Source of the DNA: Mycoplasma sp. CAG:877
GTDB lineage: Bacteria > Bacillota_I > Bacilli_A > RF39 > UBA660
Assembly (NCBI GenBank): GCA_000433455.1
Contig: HF992479.1
Span: 22,693-56,442 of the forward strand
Direction of reading: 5' to 3'
DNA length: 33,750 nt
Shown here: positions 24,009 to 32,840 of the stretch, in pieces
Layout of the letters: every line of letters starts with the position of its first letter
Position numbering within the stretch: position 1 is the stretch's first letter
Translations under genes and position numbers: made by a program
The notes under the pieces: generated by a model
What the model was told of the DNA's origin: nothing
Database searches by the model: none
Seen by the model: only the letters and a program-made list of their open reading frames with translations

Positions 24009-24341
24009 CAATTCAAATCTTATTCCAACAACAGAATATTGCTGTTGTTTTTCTTTGGAATAGAATTTTTCTAGTTCTTTTAAAAGTGAATCTTTAGAAT
24101 AAGTTTTATCGGCAACCATTGAAATATCAAAGTCATTTAATAAGCTTTCAAAGTCCTTGTAATTTAGAAGACCAGTTACTACTACGTCTGTGTATTCTAC
24201 ATTTTCTGGTTCTTTTGTTATTCTAATTGTATCATTTAAGTGTATTTGTTGTCTTTTTTCATCTAATAGTCTTAGTTCAATTCTTTTTGTACTAGTTTTT
24301 ATATAGTCATAAAATAATGGTTGAACTTTTAGTGTGTGCAT
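24003..24341 (-). CDS. ASCH-domain protein
   Basis: A 112-aa protein of the ASCH (PUA-like) fold: MHTLKVQPLFYDYIKTSTKR, then IELRLLDEKRQQIHLNDTIRI, and C-terminal YSVVGIRFELL. ASCH domains bind RNA or act as small hydrolases; the role here is unknown. The ATG at 24341 lies one base after the rluD-type stop, with GAGGAG in the end of that gene, so translation is coupled. Convergent with tspO, with overlapping ends. Confidence 0.85.
   Translation of the reverse strand: MHTLKVQPLFYDYIKTSTKRIELRLLDEKRQQIHLNDTIRITKEPENVEYTDVVVTGLLNYKDFESLLNDFDISMVADKTYSKDSLLKELEKFYSKEKQQQYSVVGIRFELL
24027..24056 (+). terminator. tspO terminator lying inside the ASCH gene
   Basis: On the plus strand an 8-bp stem (AACAACAG / CTGTTGTT, 24027-24034 with 24042-24049), 7-base loop, then TTTTTCTTT. 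It lies 19 bases after the tspO stop, within the last codons of the opposing ASCH gene. Confidence 0.75.
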
Positions 24342-24342
24342 A

Positions 24343-25230
24343 TTACTCCTCACTTTCTAGTTCTTGTAACTTTTCTTTAAACTCTTGAGGTGGTTCTACT
24401 TCGAAGTATAGTTCTTTATTTGTTCTTGGATGATGAAATTTTATACTTTTTGAATGAAGCATTTGACCGAACTCAGTAGTTTTTCCTTTATTATATGTTG
24501 GATCATTTACGATTGGGTAACCGATATAGGCAAGATGAACTCTTATTTGATGAGTTCTTCCTGTTTCTAGGATACATTCAATCAAAGTATTTTTCTTGAA
24601 ACGTTTTAGAACTTTAAAATGTGTTACAGCTTCTTTAGCATTAACATCTGTTACTTGCATCTTCTGACGATTATTTTGATCTCTTCCAATTGGAGCATCA
24701 ATAGTTCCTGAATCTTCTTTAATTACACCATCGGTAATTGCTAGATAATGACGTTCTACTTCTTTTGTTGCTATCATTTTAGCAAGTTTATCGTGTGTTT
24801 CTTCGTTTTTCGCAACTAGCATTAAACCTGATGTATCTTTGTCTAATCTATGAACTATTCCAGGACGCATTTTATCTTTTGATTCTATATTAAAATGATA
24901 TAGTAAAGCGTTAACTAATGTTTTTGTGTAATGACCTGGAGCTGGATGAACTACCATACCTGATTTCTTATTTATTACTAATAAGTCATCATCTTCATAA
25001 ACTATGTCTATAGGTATGTTTTCAGGCTCTATATTTATTTCATAATTTAATTCGTCATTTACTTCTATTTCGTCATTTAACTTTATTTGATAATTAGCAC
25101 TTACTTTTTTACCATTAACTAGTACTTTATCTTCTTTGATTAGTTTTTGAACTTTGCTTCTTGAGATTGATAGTTTTTCAGCTAAATATAAATCTATTCT
25201 TGTTGATATTTCTTCTTCTACTTTAATCAT
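24343..25230 (-). CDS. rluD: RluD-type 23S rRNA pseudouridine synthase
   Basis: A 295-aa protein: S4 RNA-binding domain (about 5-65; IDLYLAEKLSISRSKVQKLI) and a RluA-family catalytic domain with HRLDKDTSGLMLVAKN (catalytic Asp near 130). IECILETGRTHQIRVHLAYI is the second family signature. It isomerises uridines in 23S rRNA; the exact site cannot be read from sequence. The ATG at 25230 follows GAGGAGGTATACATC; an in-frame upstream ATG overlaps the promoter. Confidence 0.93.
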   Translation of the reverse strand: MIKVEEEISTRIDLYLAEKLSISRSKVQKLIKEDKVLVNGKKVSANYQIKLNDEIEVNDELNYEINIEPENIPIDIVYEDDDLLVINKKSGMVVHPAPGHYTKTLVNALLYHFNIESKDKMRPGIVHRLDKDTSGLMLVAKNEETHDKLAKMIATKEVERHYLAITDGVIKEDSGTIDAPIGRDQNNRQKMQVTDVNAKEAVTHFKVLKRFKKNTLIECILETGRTHQIRVHLAYIGYPIVNDPTYNKGKTTEFGQMLHSKSIKFHHPRTNKELYFEVEPPQEFKEKLQELESEE

Positions 25231-25259
25231 GATGTATACCTCCTCTTTTTGCATTAGAT

Positions 25260-25268
25260 ATTTTAACA
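25260..25268 (-). promoter_or_regulatory. Extended -10 promoter of the pseudouridine synthase
   Basis: Minus-strand TGTTAAAAT lies about 30 bases before the start at 25230. The 108-base gap upstream is AT-only apart from short stretches and holds no other clear element. Confidence 0.45.
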
Positions 25269-25377
25269 TATTTATTATTATTTTTAAAGGACATGGACTA
25301 AAAATTAATATTTGGTAATTTTATAGTGTTTTTTGTTAGTTGTTTTTATTATGTTAGAAGCCGGAAATTTAGGACTT

Positions 25378-25851
25378 TTAATTATTTGATGATTGTTCTT
25401 CTTTGAGACAAGAGACAATTAATAATAGTGCTCCAACAGTTATTCCTACGTCTGCTATATTAAATACTGGAAAGTTGTAAGTAAAAAATGTAAATGATAG
25501 ATAGTCTATTACTTTCTTATAGATAATTCTATCCAGAAGATTACCGATAATTCCGCCTAATATCAGTCCTAGGGAAATACTAGAAAGTTTGGTAAATGTC
25601 TTTTCTTTTTGAATGTAGTAGACCATTATGCCTAGACAGATGATTGCTACTATTACTAGTAAGTAGGTTTTGTTTTGAAGAATAGAAAAAGCAGCTCCGT
25701 CATTTTGAAGATAATGTAAAGAGAAAAAATTTGGAATAAGTTCTAGTTCTTCATGAAGTTTAAATGTACTTTTTATTAGTAGTTTTACAAGTTGATCAAC
25801 TATCAATAAAATTAAGGAAATTAGGTATATTTTAGACTTGTTATTTCTCAT
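25378..25851 (-). CDS. lspA: Lipoprotein signal peptidase (LspA)
   Basis: A 157-aa four-helix membrane protein. Family motifs: NDGAAFSIL, GNLLDRI (first catalytic Asp) and FPVFNIADVGITVG (second catalytic Asp). It cleaves the signal peptide of diacylglyceryl-prolipoproteins in the membrane. Start ATG follows GAAGGAG; it lies 48 bases after dnaE with no clear promoter, so it may be co-transcribed with dnaE. Confidence 0.96.
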   Translation of the reverse strand: MRNNKSKIYLISLILLIVDQLVKLLIKSTFKLHEELELIPNFFSLHYLQNDGAAFSILQNKTYLLVIVAIICLGIMVYYIQKEKTFTKLSSISLGLILGGIIGNLLDRIIYKKVIDYLSFTFFTYNFPVFNIADVGITVGALLLIVSCLKEEQSSNN

Positions 25852-25899
25852 TTTTTTCTCCTTCTTTTGTTATTTATCTTTTTTATTTGGGGTGTGCTA

Positions 25900-28848
25900 C
25901 TAGTTTTCTGTTTCCTTTAGATTTCTTATTTTCTCTACAACTATTTGTAATTGGTTTAATCTTTTTTCAACAGTTCCCCGTACTTTTAAGAGGTCTCCTT
26001 TTTTGATATCACTATATTCTTTATATACTTTTGGGAATAATGTATATTCCATAGTTGATGTTTCATCACTACCTGTTAAGAAAGCCATTCTATCTCCGTT
26101 TTTAGTATTAATTGTTTTTATTTTGTCAACTAAGATTAGAGTATCAATACGTTTTGAAAAGTATGCAGCTATTTCATTTAGAGGAATACAGTATGGATTG
26201 TCTTTTTTATAAAGATTAGTTGGATGTGACGAAAGGTAGAAGCCAAATACTTCTTTTTCTTTTTCTAGTAAATAGTCACTGCGATATTCATTTTGAAATT
26301 CAATATCTGGTTTCATAACTAAATCTTTATCGATATCTTTAGTTAGTTCAGCATAATTAAAGAGATTATCAAGATTATATATTAGAGTTGCTCGATTGTG
26401 ACCAAACTCTTTAAAGACATTGGCATATATTAAGACTTCAAGTGTCTTTTTACCTACTCCGGCAATATATAGTCTACTGAAGCAATCATAGATATCAGTA
26501 AATTCCTTATCTGATTTTGCCTCTTCTATTTCTTTTGTTACTACCGCTCCAATTGATTTTATATTGGAAATTGGATAGATAATTTTATCATTTTTTACGA
26601 TATAGCGATTTTTAGATTCATTTATTGTAGGTTTTAAAACTTCTATTTTGTTAGCTTTAGCTTCCATTATATATTCATGAGTTTTTGTTTCACTGCCAAT
26701 AAAGTTTGTTAGAAGATTAGCAAAGAAAATAGTTTTGTAGTGGCATTTTAGATAAGCCATTTTATAAGCAATAATTGAGTAAGCAACCGAGTGAGAACGA
26801 TTGAAACCATAGCCAGCAAAGTTTAAGATTAAATCAAATATCTTTTTAGCATTTTCTCTACTATGGCCATTTTCGATACTTTTAGAAATGAACTTTTCTT
26901 CTTCATTTTTTAATAGGTCGACTTTCTTTTTACTCATGGCTTTTCTTAGAATGTCGGCTTCTCCATATGTATAGTTTGCATAAATTCTAGCAACTTGCAT
27001 TATTTGTTCTTGATAAATTAGAATTCCATAAGTATTTTTTGTGACAGACTCTAGTGAGGGGTCTAAATACTCTATTTTTTCTTCACCATGTTTTCTTCTA
27101 ATATATGAATCAATATTTATAGCTGCTCCTGGTCTAAATAAAGCAATAGCTGCGAAGATGTCTTCAAAAGTATTTGGTTTTAGTCTTCGTAAGAAATTAC
27201 GCATACCGGTTGACTCGAATTGGAATATTCCAGAAGTGTTTGCCGTTTCAAATATTTTTAAAGTTTCTTTATCATCTAGGGGAATTTTTGAAAAATCAAT
27301 ATCAGTATTTGTTAGTTCTTTTACGTCATTAATAATATTGTTGATAATTGTTAGATTTTTTAATCCTAAAAAGTCCATTTTAAGTAGGCCTAATTCTTCT
27401 AGATATTCCATAGGGAAACTAGTTAGGTACATACCGTCACCAGTTGTTAGAGGAATAACCTCATCTAGATCTACTCTACTCATTACAATTCCAGCAGCAT
27501 GTGATGAGGTATGACGAGGAAAACCTTCTATTTTTAGGGCAATATTAAACATATTTTTTAAAGTTGTATCACTATCTATACGACTTTTGAAAGATGGATT
27601 TTTTTCATAAAAGTCTTTTAATTTATCCTTAGTAAAGCCAGGTATAAATTTACTTAGACTATCAACTTTATAAGTTGGAATATTTAGTACTCTTGAGGTG
27701 TCTCTTAAAACTTGTTTAGCACTTAGAGTACCAAAAGTTACTATCCCTGAAACTCGTTTTTCACCATACTTTTTAATAACATAGTCAATCACTTGTCCAC
27801 GTTTATCATCAGGAAAATCAGTATCAATATCTGGCATACTTTTTCGTTCTGGATTTAGGAAACGTTCAAATAATAAATCATATTTTAGAGGATCAATATC
27901 CGTGATGCCTAGAGAATAAGCAACAAGTGAACCTGCTGCACTACCTCTTCCTGGACCTACTAGTATTTTGTTTTTCTTAGAATATTTAATAAAATCATAG
28001 ACAACTAAAAAGTAGTTTGAAAATCCCATTTCATTTATAACTTTTAGTTCATATGCTAGACGCTTTTGGTAATCGATAGGAATTGTACCATTGCATCTTT
28101 TTGTTAGTCCAGCTTTGCATAGTTCAAAAAGATATGTTGCTGGGTTATCACATTCATATATTGGTAATAAGTTTTCAGATGGAGGAAATTCAAAATTACA
28201 TTCGTCAGCTATTTTTAGAGAGTTTATTAATCCCTTATTGTCAGTTAAGTCGAGAATGTTATCTATTTTTAGTTCGTGATTTTCTATATCGTAATCACAT
28301 TCTTCACTGATAGTTTTTCCATCACGAATACGATATAGATATGGTAGAATTGAGGAATCATTTTTAGTTAGATAGAGACTTTCACGTAAAAAAACAATAT
28401 TTTTAGTTATTAGTTCGGCCTCTAGCTCCTCTTTTTTATTTTGGTAACCTAGATAAATATCTGAATAAATACTTTGTAACTCATTATAGTTGGTGTTGTA
28501 TGAAAATGGTATTAGACAAATTACATTACTGTTAAATTTTTCTATATCATCTTTTGTTACTTGACGTTCATTTTGAATTGTTGATAACTTTATGATACTC
28601 TGGTAACCTTTATAGTCTTTTGCTAATAGGATAATATTATAATCACTTAAAATTACATTAAGACCAATTATAGGTTTTAGATTTTTTTCTTTACATTTTT
28701 TTATGAACTCCATAGTACCATACATAGTTGTATCAGTTAAAGCAATACTGGAAATGTTTGATGATGCGGCATATTCAACTATATCATCAATACGAAGTAA
28801 GCTAGATAATAGTGAATAATTACTTTTATTAAATAATGGTATATACAT
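25900..28848 (-). CDS. dnaE: DNA polymerase III alpha subunit DnaE
   Basis: A 982-aa replicative polymerase. GPGRGSAAGS (298-307) and the catalytic MPDIDTDFPD (acidic residues near 340-345), then YQEQIMQVARIYANY, FNRSHSVAYSIIAYKMAYLK, a helix-hairpin-helix region near 770-790 and a C-terminal OB domain (about 890-975). The N-terminal PHP domain lacks the usual His-x-His metal ligands (the start reads MYIPLFNKSNYSLLSSLL), so it is probably inactive. Shorter than most DnaE (about 1,100 aa). AAAGGAGATG precedes the start. Confidence 0.96.
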   Translation of the reverse strand: MYIPLFNKSNYSLLSSLLRIDDIVEYAASSNISSIALTDTTMYGTMEFIKKCKEKNLKPIIGLNVILSDYNIILLAKDYKGYQSIIKLSTIQNERQVTKDDIEKFNSNVICLIPFSYNTNYNELQSIYSDIYLGYQNKKEELEAELITKNIVFLRESLYLTKNDSSILPYLYRIRDGKTISEECDYDIENHELKIDNILDLTDNKGLINSLKIADECNFEFPPSENLLPIYECDNPATYLFELCKAGLTKRCNGTIPIDYQKRLAYELKVINEMGFSNYFLVVYDFIKYSKKNKILVGPGRGSAAGSLVAYSLGITDIDPLKYDLLFERFLNPERKSMPDIDTDFPDDKRGQVIDYVIKKYGEKRVSGIVTFGTLSAKQVLRDTSRVLNIPTYKVDSLSKFIPGFTKDKLKDFYEKNPSFKSRIDSDTTLKNMFNIALKIEGFPRHTSSHAAGIVMSRVDLDEVIPLTTGDGMYLTSFPMEYLEELGLLKMDFLGLKNLTIINNIINDVKELTNTDIDFSKIPLDDKETLKIFETANTSGIFQFESTGMRNFLRRLKPNTFEDIFAAIALFRPGAAINIDSYIRRKHGEEKIEYLDPSLESVTKNTYGILIYQEQIMQVARIYANYTYGEADILRKAMSKKKVDLLKNEEEKFISKSIENGHSRENAKKIFDLILNFAGYGFNRSHSVAYSIIAYKMAYLKCHYKTIFFANLLTNFIGSETKTHEYIMEAKANKIEVLKPTINESKNRYIVKNDKIIYPISNIKSIGAVVTKEIEEAKSDKEFTDIYDCFSRLYIAGVGKKTLEVLIYANVFKEFGHNRATLIYNLDNLFNYAELTKDIDKDLVMKPDIEFQNEYRSDYLLEKEKEVFGFYLSSHPTNLYKKDNPYCIPLNEIAAYFSKRIDTLILVDKIKTINTKNGDRMAFLTGSDETSTMEYTLFPKVYKEYSDIKKGDLLKVRGTVEKRLNQLQIVVEKIRNLKETEN

Positions 28849-28872
28849 ATTAACATCTCCTTTTCTAATTTT

Positions 28873-28881
28873 ATTTTACCA
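28873..28881 (-). promoter_or_regulatory. Extended -10 promoter of dnaE
   Basis: Minus-strand TGGTAAAAT lies 25 bases before the dnaE start. The -35 box is weak. The rest of the 278-base gap to rpmB is AT-rich with no other element I can support except the rpmB promoter. Confidence 0.5.
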
Positions 28882-29061
28882 TAAATTATTGATATACGAA
28901 TTAAAATAATTTAACTACATTTATATTTTACGTAGATTTTTAAATTATATCAGGATTAATTGTATTATCTTATTAGTATTTGTAGAATTGGTGATGATAA
29001 GTTAATTTTAATAATTTTAAGTAATAATATTGTGTAGAGCTTTGTTTTTTAAGTATTTTGT

Positions 29062-29090
29062 TTGACTTTCACTATTTTTTATGATAAAGT
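29062..29090 (+). promoter_or_regulatory. rpmB promoter
   Basis: Plus-strand TTGACT (29062-29067), 17-base spacer, TAAAGT (29085-29090), about 37 bases before the rpmB start. Confidence 0.75.
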
Positions 29091-29126
29091 TATAAAGCAG
29101 ATGAAGAAAACCAAAGGAGGGAAAGT

Positions 29127-29306
29127 ATGGCAGTTAATATATCAAAAAGAGTTGGAAATGTTAAAAATCAAAGATCTCATGCTTTAAATTCTACTAAGAC
29201 TAGACAAAATTTAAATTTACAAGTTTATAGACTTGCTGATGGTACAAAAACTAGAATCTCAGCAAAAGAAAAGAGAACTTTACTAAAGAATCAAAAAGCT
29301 GCTTAA
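29127..29306 (+). CDS. rpmB: 50S ribosomal protein L28 (divergent)
   Basis: A 59-aa basic protein. The L28 core is visible: NQRSHALNSTKTRQNLNLQ corresponds to the usual NNRSHAMNATKR...NLQ segment, followed by VYRLADGTKTRISAKEKRTL in place of VRVLVDGKPKRVWVSARAL. The N-terminal Cys found in many L28 proteins is absent. AAAGGAGGGAAAGT precedes the ATG. It has its own promoter and a strong terminator, so it is a single-gene unit, as is common for rpmB. Confidence 0.88.
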   Translation: MAVNISKRVGNVKNQRSHALNSTKTRQNLNLQVYRLADGTKTRISAKEKRTLLKNQKAA

Positions 29307-29340
29307 TGTGTGGCTTTTTTTGTGGACTTTTTCACATTAT

Positions 29341-29370
29341 AAAACTGATAGTTGATTCTATCAGTTTTTT
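29341..29370 (+). terminator. rpmB terminator, possibly bidirectional
   Basis: A perfect 11-bp stem (AAAACTGATAG / CTATCAGTTTT) with a 6-base loop and six T on the plus strand. On the minus strand it is followed by TTTTATAATG, so it could also end the gene at 29429. Confidence 0.9.
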
Positions 29371-29428
29371 GTATCTTTTTATAATTTTTAATTTATGTTT
29401 TTTATATCATGTTAGCTTAACTTACTTT

Positions 29429-30118
29429 TTATTTTTCACATATATAACCGTAAACACTAGCTTTTTGGTATGCTAAATCTTTTGTGTCACCATAAGCAAA
29501 TTCTACTCTAGTTATTGGGTTATTATTATGTTCTGTTGTTAATTGTTGTGGATTTAGCGTTTTTAGGTCTATATTTACTTTTGTTTCAAAACCGTTGTCT
29601 AATAATTTAGTGCTAGTTTTATAACCAGTAATATTTATAGATTCTAAAGTTTTAAATATAGGATAATATGTATTTACGTTTGGTTGACCAAGTTTTTCTT
29701 TTCCTAGGGCAACAACATATTCTGTAGTCTTATTATAAGAATTTAACTTTCCATCATAGAATGATAAAGTCATATTCATTGTTAAATCAATGCCATAGGC
29801 ATTACCAACATCAGTAAAATGGCAAAGCATTGTATCAGTTAAAGTTTTTGTTAGGTTAGCATCTGTTACTCTTCTACTTATAACCGGTGCTGGTGGTGTT
29901 ATTTTATCTATTACAATATTCATTATTGGATTGTATGAAAAACCAGATATTATGCAAATTACTCCTAAGATTGCTAAAAAAATTGCTGGTCTTTTACTTG
30001 TTGATTTTTCGTATTTTGTAACCTCTTCAAAATCACTAAGATTTAATACTTGAGTTCTTGTTAATTCTTCTCTTGTCATTTCTTGTGCACTGCTTTTTAT
30101 GTTTTCTTTCTTTCTCAT
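29429..30118 (-). CDS. Single-pass membrane protein of unknown function
   Basis: A 229-aa protein: charged cytoplasmic N-terminus (1-42) with MTREELTRTQVLNLSDFEEV, one membrane helix (44-63), and an exterior domain of about 160 residues with TMLCHFTDVGNAYGIDLTMNMTL... and a C-terminal VYGYICEK. Two Cys (in MLCHF and YICEK) could form a disulfide. AGAGGTGG precedes the ATG. Single-gene unit with its own extended -10 promoter. It resembles small lipoprotein-like stress proteins in pattern only; no family is recognised. Confidence 0.7.
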   Translation of the reverse strand: MRKKENIKSSAQEMTREELTRTQVLNLSDFEEVTKYEKSTSKRPAIFLAILGVICIISGFSYNPIMNIVIDKITPPAPVISRRVTDANLTKTLTDTMLCHFTDVGNAYGIDLTMNMTLSFYDGKLNSYNKTTEYVVALGKEKLGQPNVNTYYPIFKTLESINITGYKTSTKLLDNGFETKVNIDLKTLNPQQLTTEHNNNPITRVEFAYGDTKDLAYQKASVYGYICEK

Positions 30119-30144
30119 GTATGTCCACCTCTATTCTTAAATTA

Positions 30145-30153
30145 ATTATAGCA
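30145..30153 (-). promoter_or_regulatory. Extended -10 promoter (TGCTATAAT)
   Basis: Minus-strand TGCTATAAT lies 27 bases before the start at 30118. The identical 9-mer serves typA at 32042-32050. Confidence 0.6.
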
Positions 30154-30173
30154 AACATTGGAAAAATTACCAA

Positions 30174-30199
30174 GAAAAAAATAACTATTTCTAGTTATT
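30174..30199 (-). terminator. typA terminator
   Basis: An 8-bp stem (AATAACTA / TAGTTATT, 30180-30187 with 30192-30199), 4-base GAAA loop on the minus strand, then a run of T. The typA stop lies inside the stem-loop. Confidence 0.85.
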
Positions 30200-32008
30200 C
30201 TTTACACGTGCATCATATTTTTTACGTTCTTCAGTATTTAATATTCTCTTTCTAATACGAATATTGTGTGGAGTTACTTCTACTAATTCGTCTGAATTAA
30301 TGTAATCAAGAGCATATTCAAGTGAAATTGGTCTTGGTCTTTTTAATACTACTGTATGATCTGAACCTGCTGCTCTAGTGTTTGTTAACTGTTTTCCTTT
30401 AACAATATTTACGGCTAGATCATTATCACGATTACATTCACCTACTACCATACCTTCATATACTTCAGTTCCTGGTTCAATAAACATAACACCACGATCT
30501 TCTAGATTACCAATTGAGTAAGCTGTTGCTGAACCATTTTCCATTGAAACTAGAACTCCTAGTTTTCTTTCACCTACTTCAATATTTTCATATGGTAAGT
30601 ATTCTTTAAAAGTATGATTCATAATTCCATAACCCTTTGTTAGAGTCATAAACTCAGTTGAGAAACCAATTAATCCACGAGATGGAATTGTATAGATTAG
30701 TCTAACTTGATTTTCAAAGTTTGACATACTTTCCATTCTACCACCACGAGTACCAAGTTGTTCAATTACTGAACCAACACTTTCTTCTGGAACTTCTATT
30801 TGTAATTCTTCATATGGTTCACATTTTTGTCCATCTATTTCTTTAATAATTACGCTTGGTTTTGATACTTCAAGTTCGAAGCCTTCACGACGCATATTTT
30901 CAATTAAAATTCCTAAATGTAGTTCGCCACGTCCTGCAACTAAGAATGAATCGTTTGTTGCTGGTGTAACATGTAAACTTACATCTTTTTGTGTTTCACG
31001 CATTAGACGTTCTTCTATTTTTCTGGCTGTTACTATTTTACCATCACGTCCTACAAATGGTGATGAGTTAGTTCCAAATGTCATTTGTAAAGTTGGCTCA
31101 TCAATATGTAGTTGTGGTAATGGTTCAATGGCATTGTTATTACATACTGTTTCTCCTACTGAGATATCAGCAAGTCCTGCTACTGCTACTATGTCTCCAG
31201 CTTCTGCTTCATTTATTTCAATACGATTGTATCCATAGTAGCCAAATAGTTTTTGAATTCTAAATTGTTTAGTTGAACCATCTAGACGACAACAGGTTAC
31301 TACTTCACCAGTTTTTATTTTACCATTGTGAACTCTACCAATACCAATTCTACCAACAAATTCATTGTAGTCTAATAATGCTGGTTGGAATTGTAATGGT
31401 TTGTTAGGATCTCCTGTTGGAGATGGTATTTCTTCTAGAATAGTATCTAATACTTCTGTAAATCCTGGAGTTTGATCAGCTAGGTTGTCACTTAATGAAC
31501 AAGTTCCATTCAAAGCAGATGCATATAGTACTTTAAAATCTAATTGTGAGTCATCAGCACCTAGTTCGATAAATAAATCTAAAACCTCATCTAGTACTTG
31601 TTTACATCTAGCACTTGGTTTATCAACCTTATTAATAATAACTATAGGTTTTACTTTTGCGGCAAAAGCCTTTTTTAAAACGAATCTAGTTTGTGGCATT
31701 GGTCCTTCATAGGCATCAACAACTAATAAAACACCATCAACCATGTTCATGATACGTTCTACTTCTCCACCAAAGTCAGCATGTCCTGGAGTATCTAAAA
31801 TATTAATTCTTACCCCTTTATAATCAAGTGCTGTAGTTTTAGCAAGTATTGTTATTCCTCTTTCTTTTTCTAAGGCATTTGAATCCATAGATACATTACT
31901 AACATCTTCGTTATCTCTAAACATTCCAGATGTTTTTAAAATTTCATCTACTAAAGTAGTTTTTCCATGGTCAACATGCGCTATAATTGCTACGTTTCTT
32001 TTTTCCAT
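30191..32008 (-). CDS. typA: Translational GTPase TypA/BipA
   Basis: A 605-aa ribosome-associated GTPase. G1 AHVDHGKTTL at 10-19, G2 ERGITI, G3 DTPGHADFGGEVER, G4 NKVDKPSAR, then EF-G-like domains II, III and V and the BipA-specific C-terminal domain (RGLIGFSTEFMTLTKGYGIM; RVRIRKR-like RIRKRILNTEERKK near the end). It supports ribosome assembly and growth under stress or cold. Start ATG with AGAGGTG. Complete and of usual length. Confidence 0.97.
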   Translation of the reverse strand: MEKRNVAIIAHVDHGKTTLVDEILKTSGMFRDNEDVSNVSMDSNALEKERGITILAKTTALDYKGVRINILDTPGHADFGGEVERIMNMVDGVLLVVDAYEGPMPQTRFVLKKAFAAKVKPIVIINKVDKPSARCKQVLDEVLDLFIELGADDSQLDFKVLYASALNGTCSLSDNLADQTPGFTEVLDTILEEIPSPTGDPNKPLQFQPALLDYNEFVGRIGIGRVHNGKIKTGEVVTCCRLDGSTKQFRIQKLFGYYGYNRIEINEAEAGDIVAVAGLADISVGETVCNNNAIEPLPQLHIDEPTLQMTFGTNSSPFVGRDGKIVTARKIEERLMRETQKDVSLHVTPATNDSFLVAGRGELHLGILIENMRREGFELEVSKPSVIIKEIDGQKCEPYEELQIEVPEESVGSVIEQLGTRGGRMESMSNFENQVRLIYTIPSRGLIGFSTEFMTLTKGYGIMNHTFKEYLPYENIEVGERKLGVLVSMENGSATAYSIGNLEDRGVMFIEPGTEVYEGMVVGECNRDNDLAVNIVKGKQLTNTRAAGSDHTVVLKRPRPISLEYALDYINSDELVEVTPHNIRIRKRILNTEERKKYDARVKNN

Positions 32009-32041
32009 AATGGGTACACCTCTTTTTTTACAACGTTCATA

Positions 32042-32050
32042 ATTATAGCA
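32042..32050 (-). promoter_or_regulatory. Extended -10 promoter of typA
   Basis: Minus-strand TGCTATAAT lies 33 bases before the typA start, directly downstream of the DedA terminator. Confidence 0.6.
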
Positions 32051-32059
32051 TAAGAGTTT

Positions 32060-32082
32060 AAAAAAAACTAGATGTTTCTAGT
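32060..32082 (-). terminator. Terminator of the HAD-DedA unit
   Basis: A 6-bp stem (ACTAGA / TCTAGT, 32067-32072 with 32077-32082), 4-base loop, then seven T on the minus strand. It contains the dedA stop codon. Confidence 0.75.
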
Positions 32083-32802
32083 ATTTTTTAGGATTTTATG
32101 TTTTTTGCAGATGTTTTTTTTCTGTACTAGGCAATTTTTATTGGAGTGTAAGGTTGCGATTGGGGTACTTTTATGTGGTTGATGAGACTTAGTTATATTT
32201 CTATTTTGGTATTTTTGTTTTAACTTTTTATATATGAAACTTATTACTAGGACTATTAGAAGTATTCTTATTGGTACTTTTAGTTTTGATACATATTCAT
32301 TTAAGATTACCCAATTATTTCCTAGGGTATAGCCAACATATACAAATACAAAAGTCCAAGGAATAGAACCAATAATTGTGTATATTAAAAATTTAGAAAA
32401 TGAAAGACGCATAAAGCCAATTGGTAATGATATTAGAGTTCTTATGATAGGAAAATTTCTTCCAATTAATGCAGCCATAAGGCCATATTTTTGATACCAG
32501 GAGTCTGTCTTTTCAAGGTCTTCTTCTTTCATAAAGAAATATTTTCCATATTTTTTGATAAATGGTTTACCACCGATATAACCCATTAGATATATTATTA
32601 TGGCACAAAAGACACTACCTATTAGACCAGTCATAAAGGCACCAAAAAAGGTAAAGATTTTTCTACCGGCTAAAATTCCTCCTGTTGCTAGAATGGCCTC
32701 ACTTGGTATAACTATAATTACAGCTTCTAGGACCATGCCCAAAAACATGCCCAAATAACCGTAGTTGCTTATTAGCTTTATTACGAACTCTCCTATATTC
32801 AA
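32068..32802 (-). CDS. DedA family membrane protein
   Basis: A 244-aa protein with several membrane helices and the DedA signature: GYLGMFLGMVLEAVIIVIPSE, YLMGYIGGKPFIKKYGKYFF, and GRNFPIIRTLISLPIGFMRL with IGSIPWTFVFVYVGYTLGNNW. DedA proteins recycle lipid carriers such as undecaprenyl phosphate or other phospholipids across the membrane. The TTG at 32802 is chosen since AGGTGA sits before it; an in-frame GTG at 32811 is part of that site. The last 45 or so residues are a basic, Cys-containing tail without family likeness that runs into the terminator. Confidence 0.88.
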   Translation of the reverse strand: MNIGEFVIKLISNYGYLGMFLGMVLEAVIIVIPSEAILATGGILAGRKIFTFFGAFMTGLIGSVFCAIIIYLMGYIGGKPFIKKYGKYFFMKEEDLEKTDSWYQKYGLMAALIGRNFPIIRTLISLPIGFMRLSFSKFLIYTIIGSIPWTFVFVYVGYTLGNNWVILNEYVSKLKVPIRILLIVLVISFIYKKLKQKYQNRNITKSHQPHKSTPIATLHSNKNCLVQKKNICKKHKILKNTRNI

Positions 32803-32840
32803 AAATATCACCTATAGAATAATATGACAAAAGAAAAGAA

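Noticed and set aside
25270..25377. Possible terminator between lspA and the pseudouridine synthase gene
   Set aside because: The only stem is A/T-only (AAAATTA/TAATTTT) and is not followed by a real T-run.
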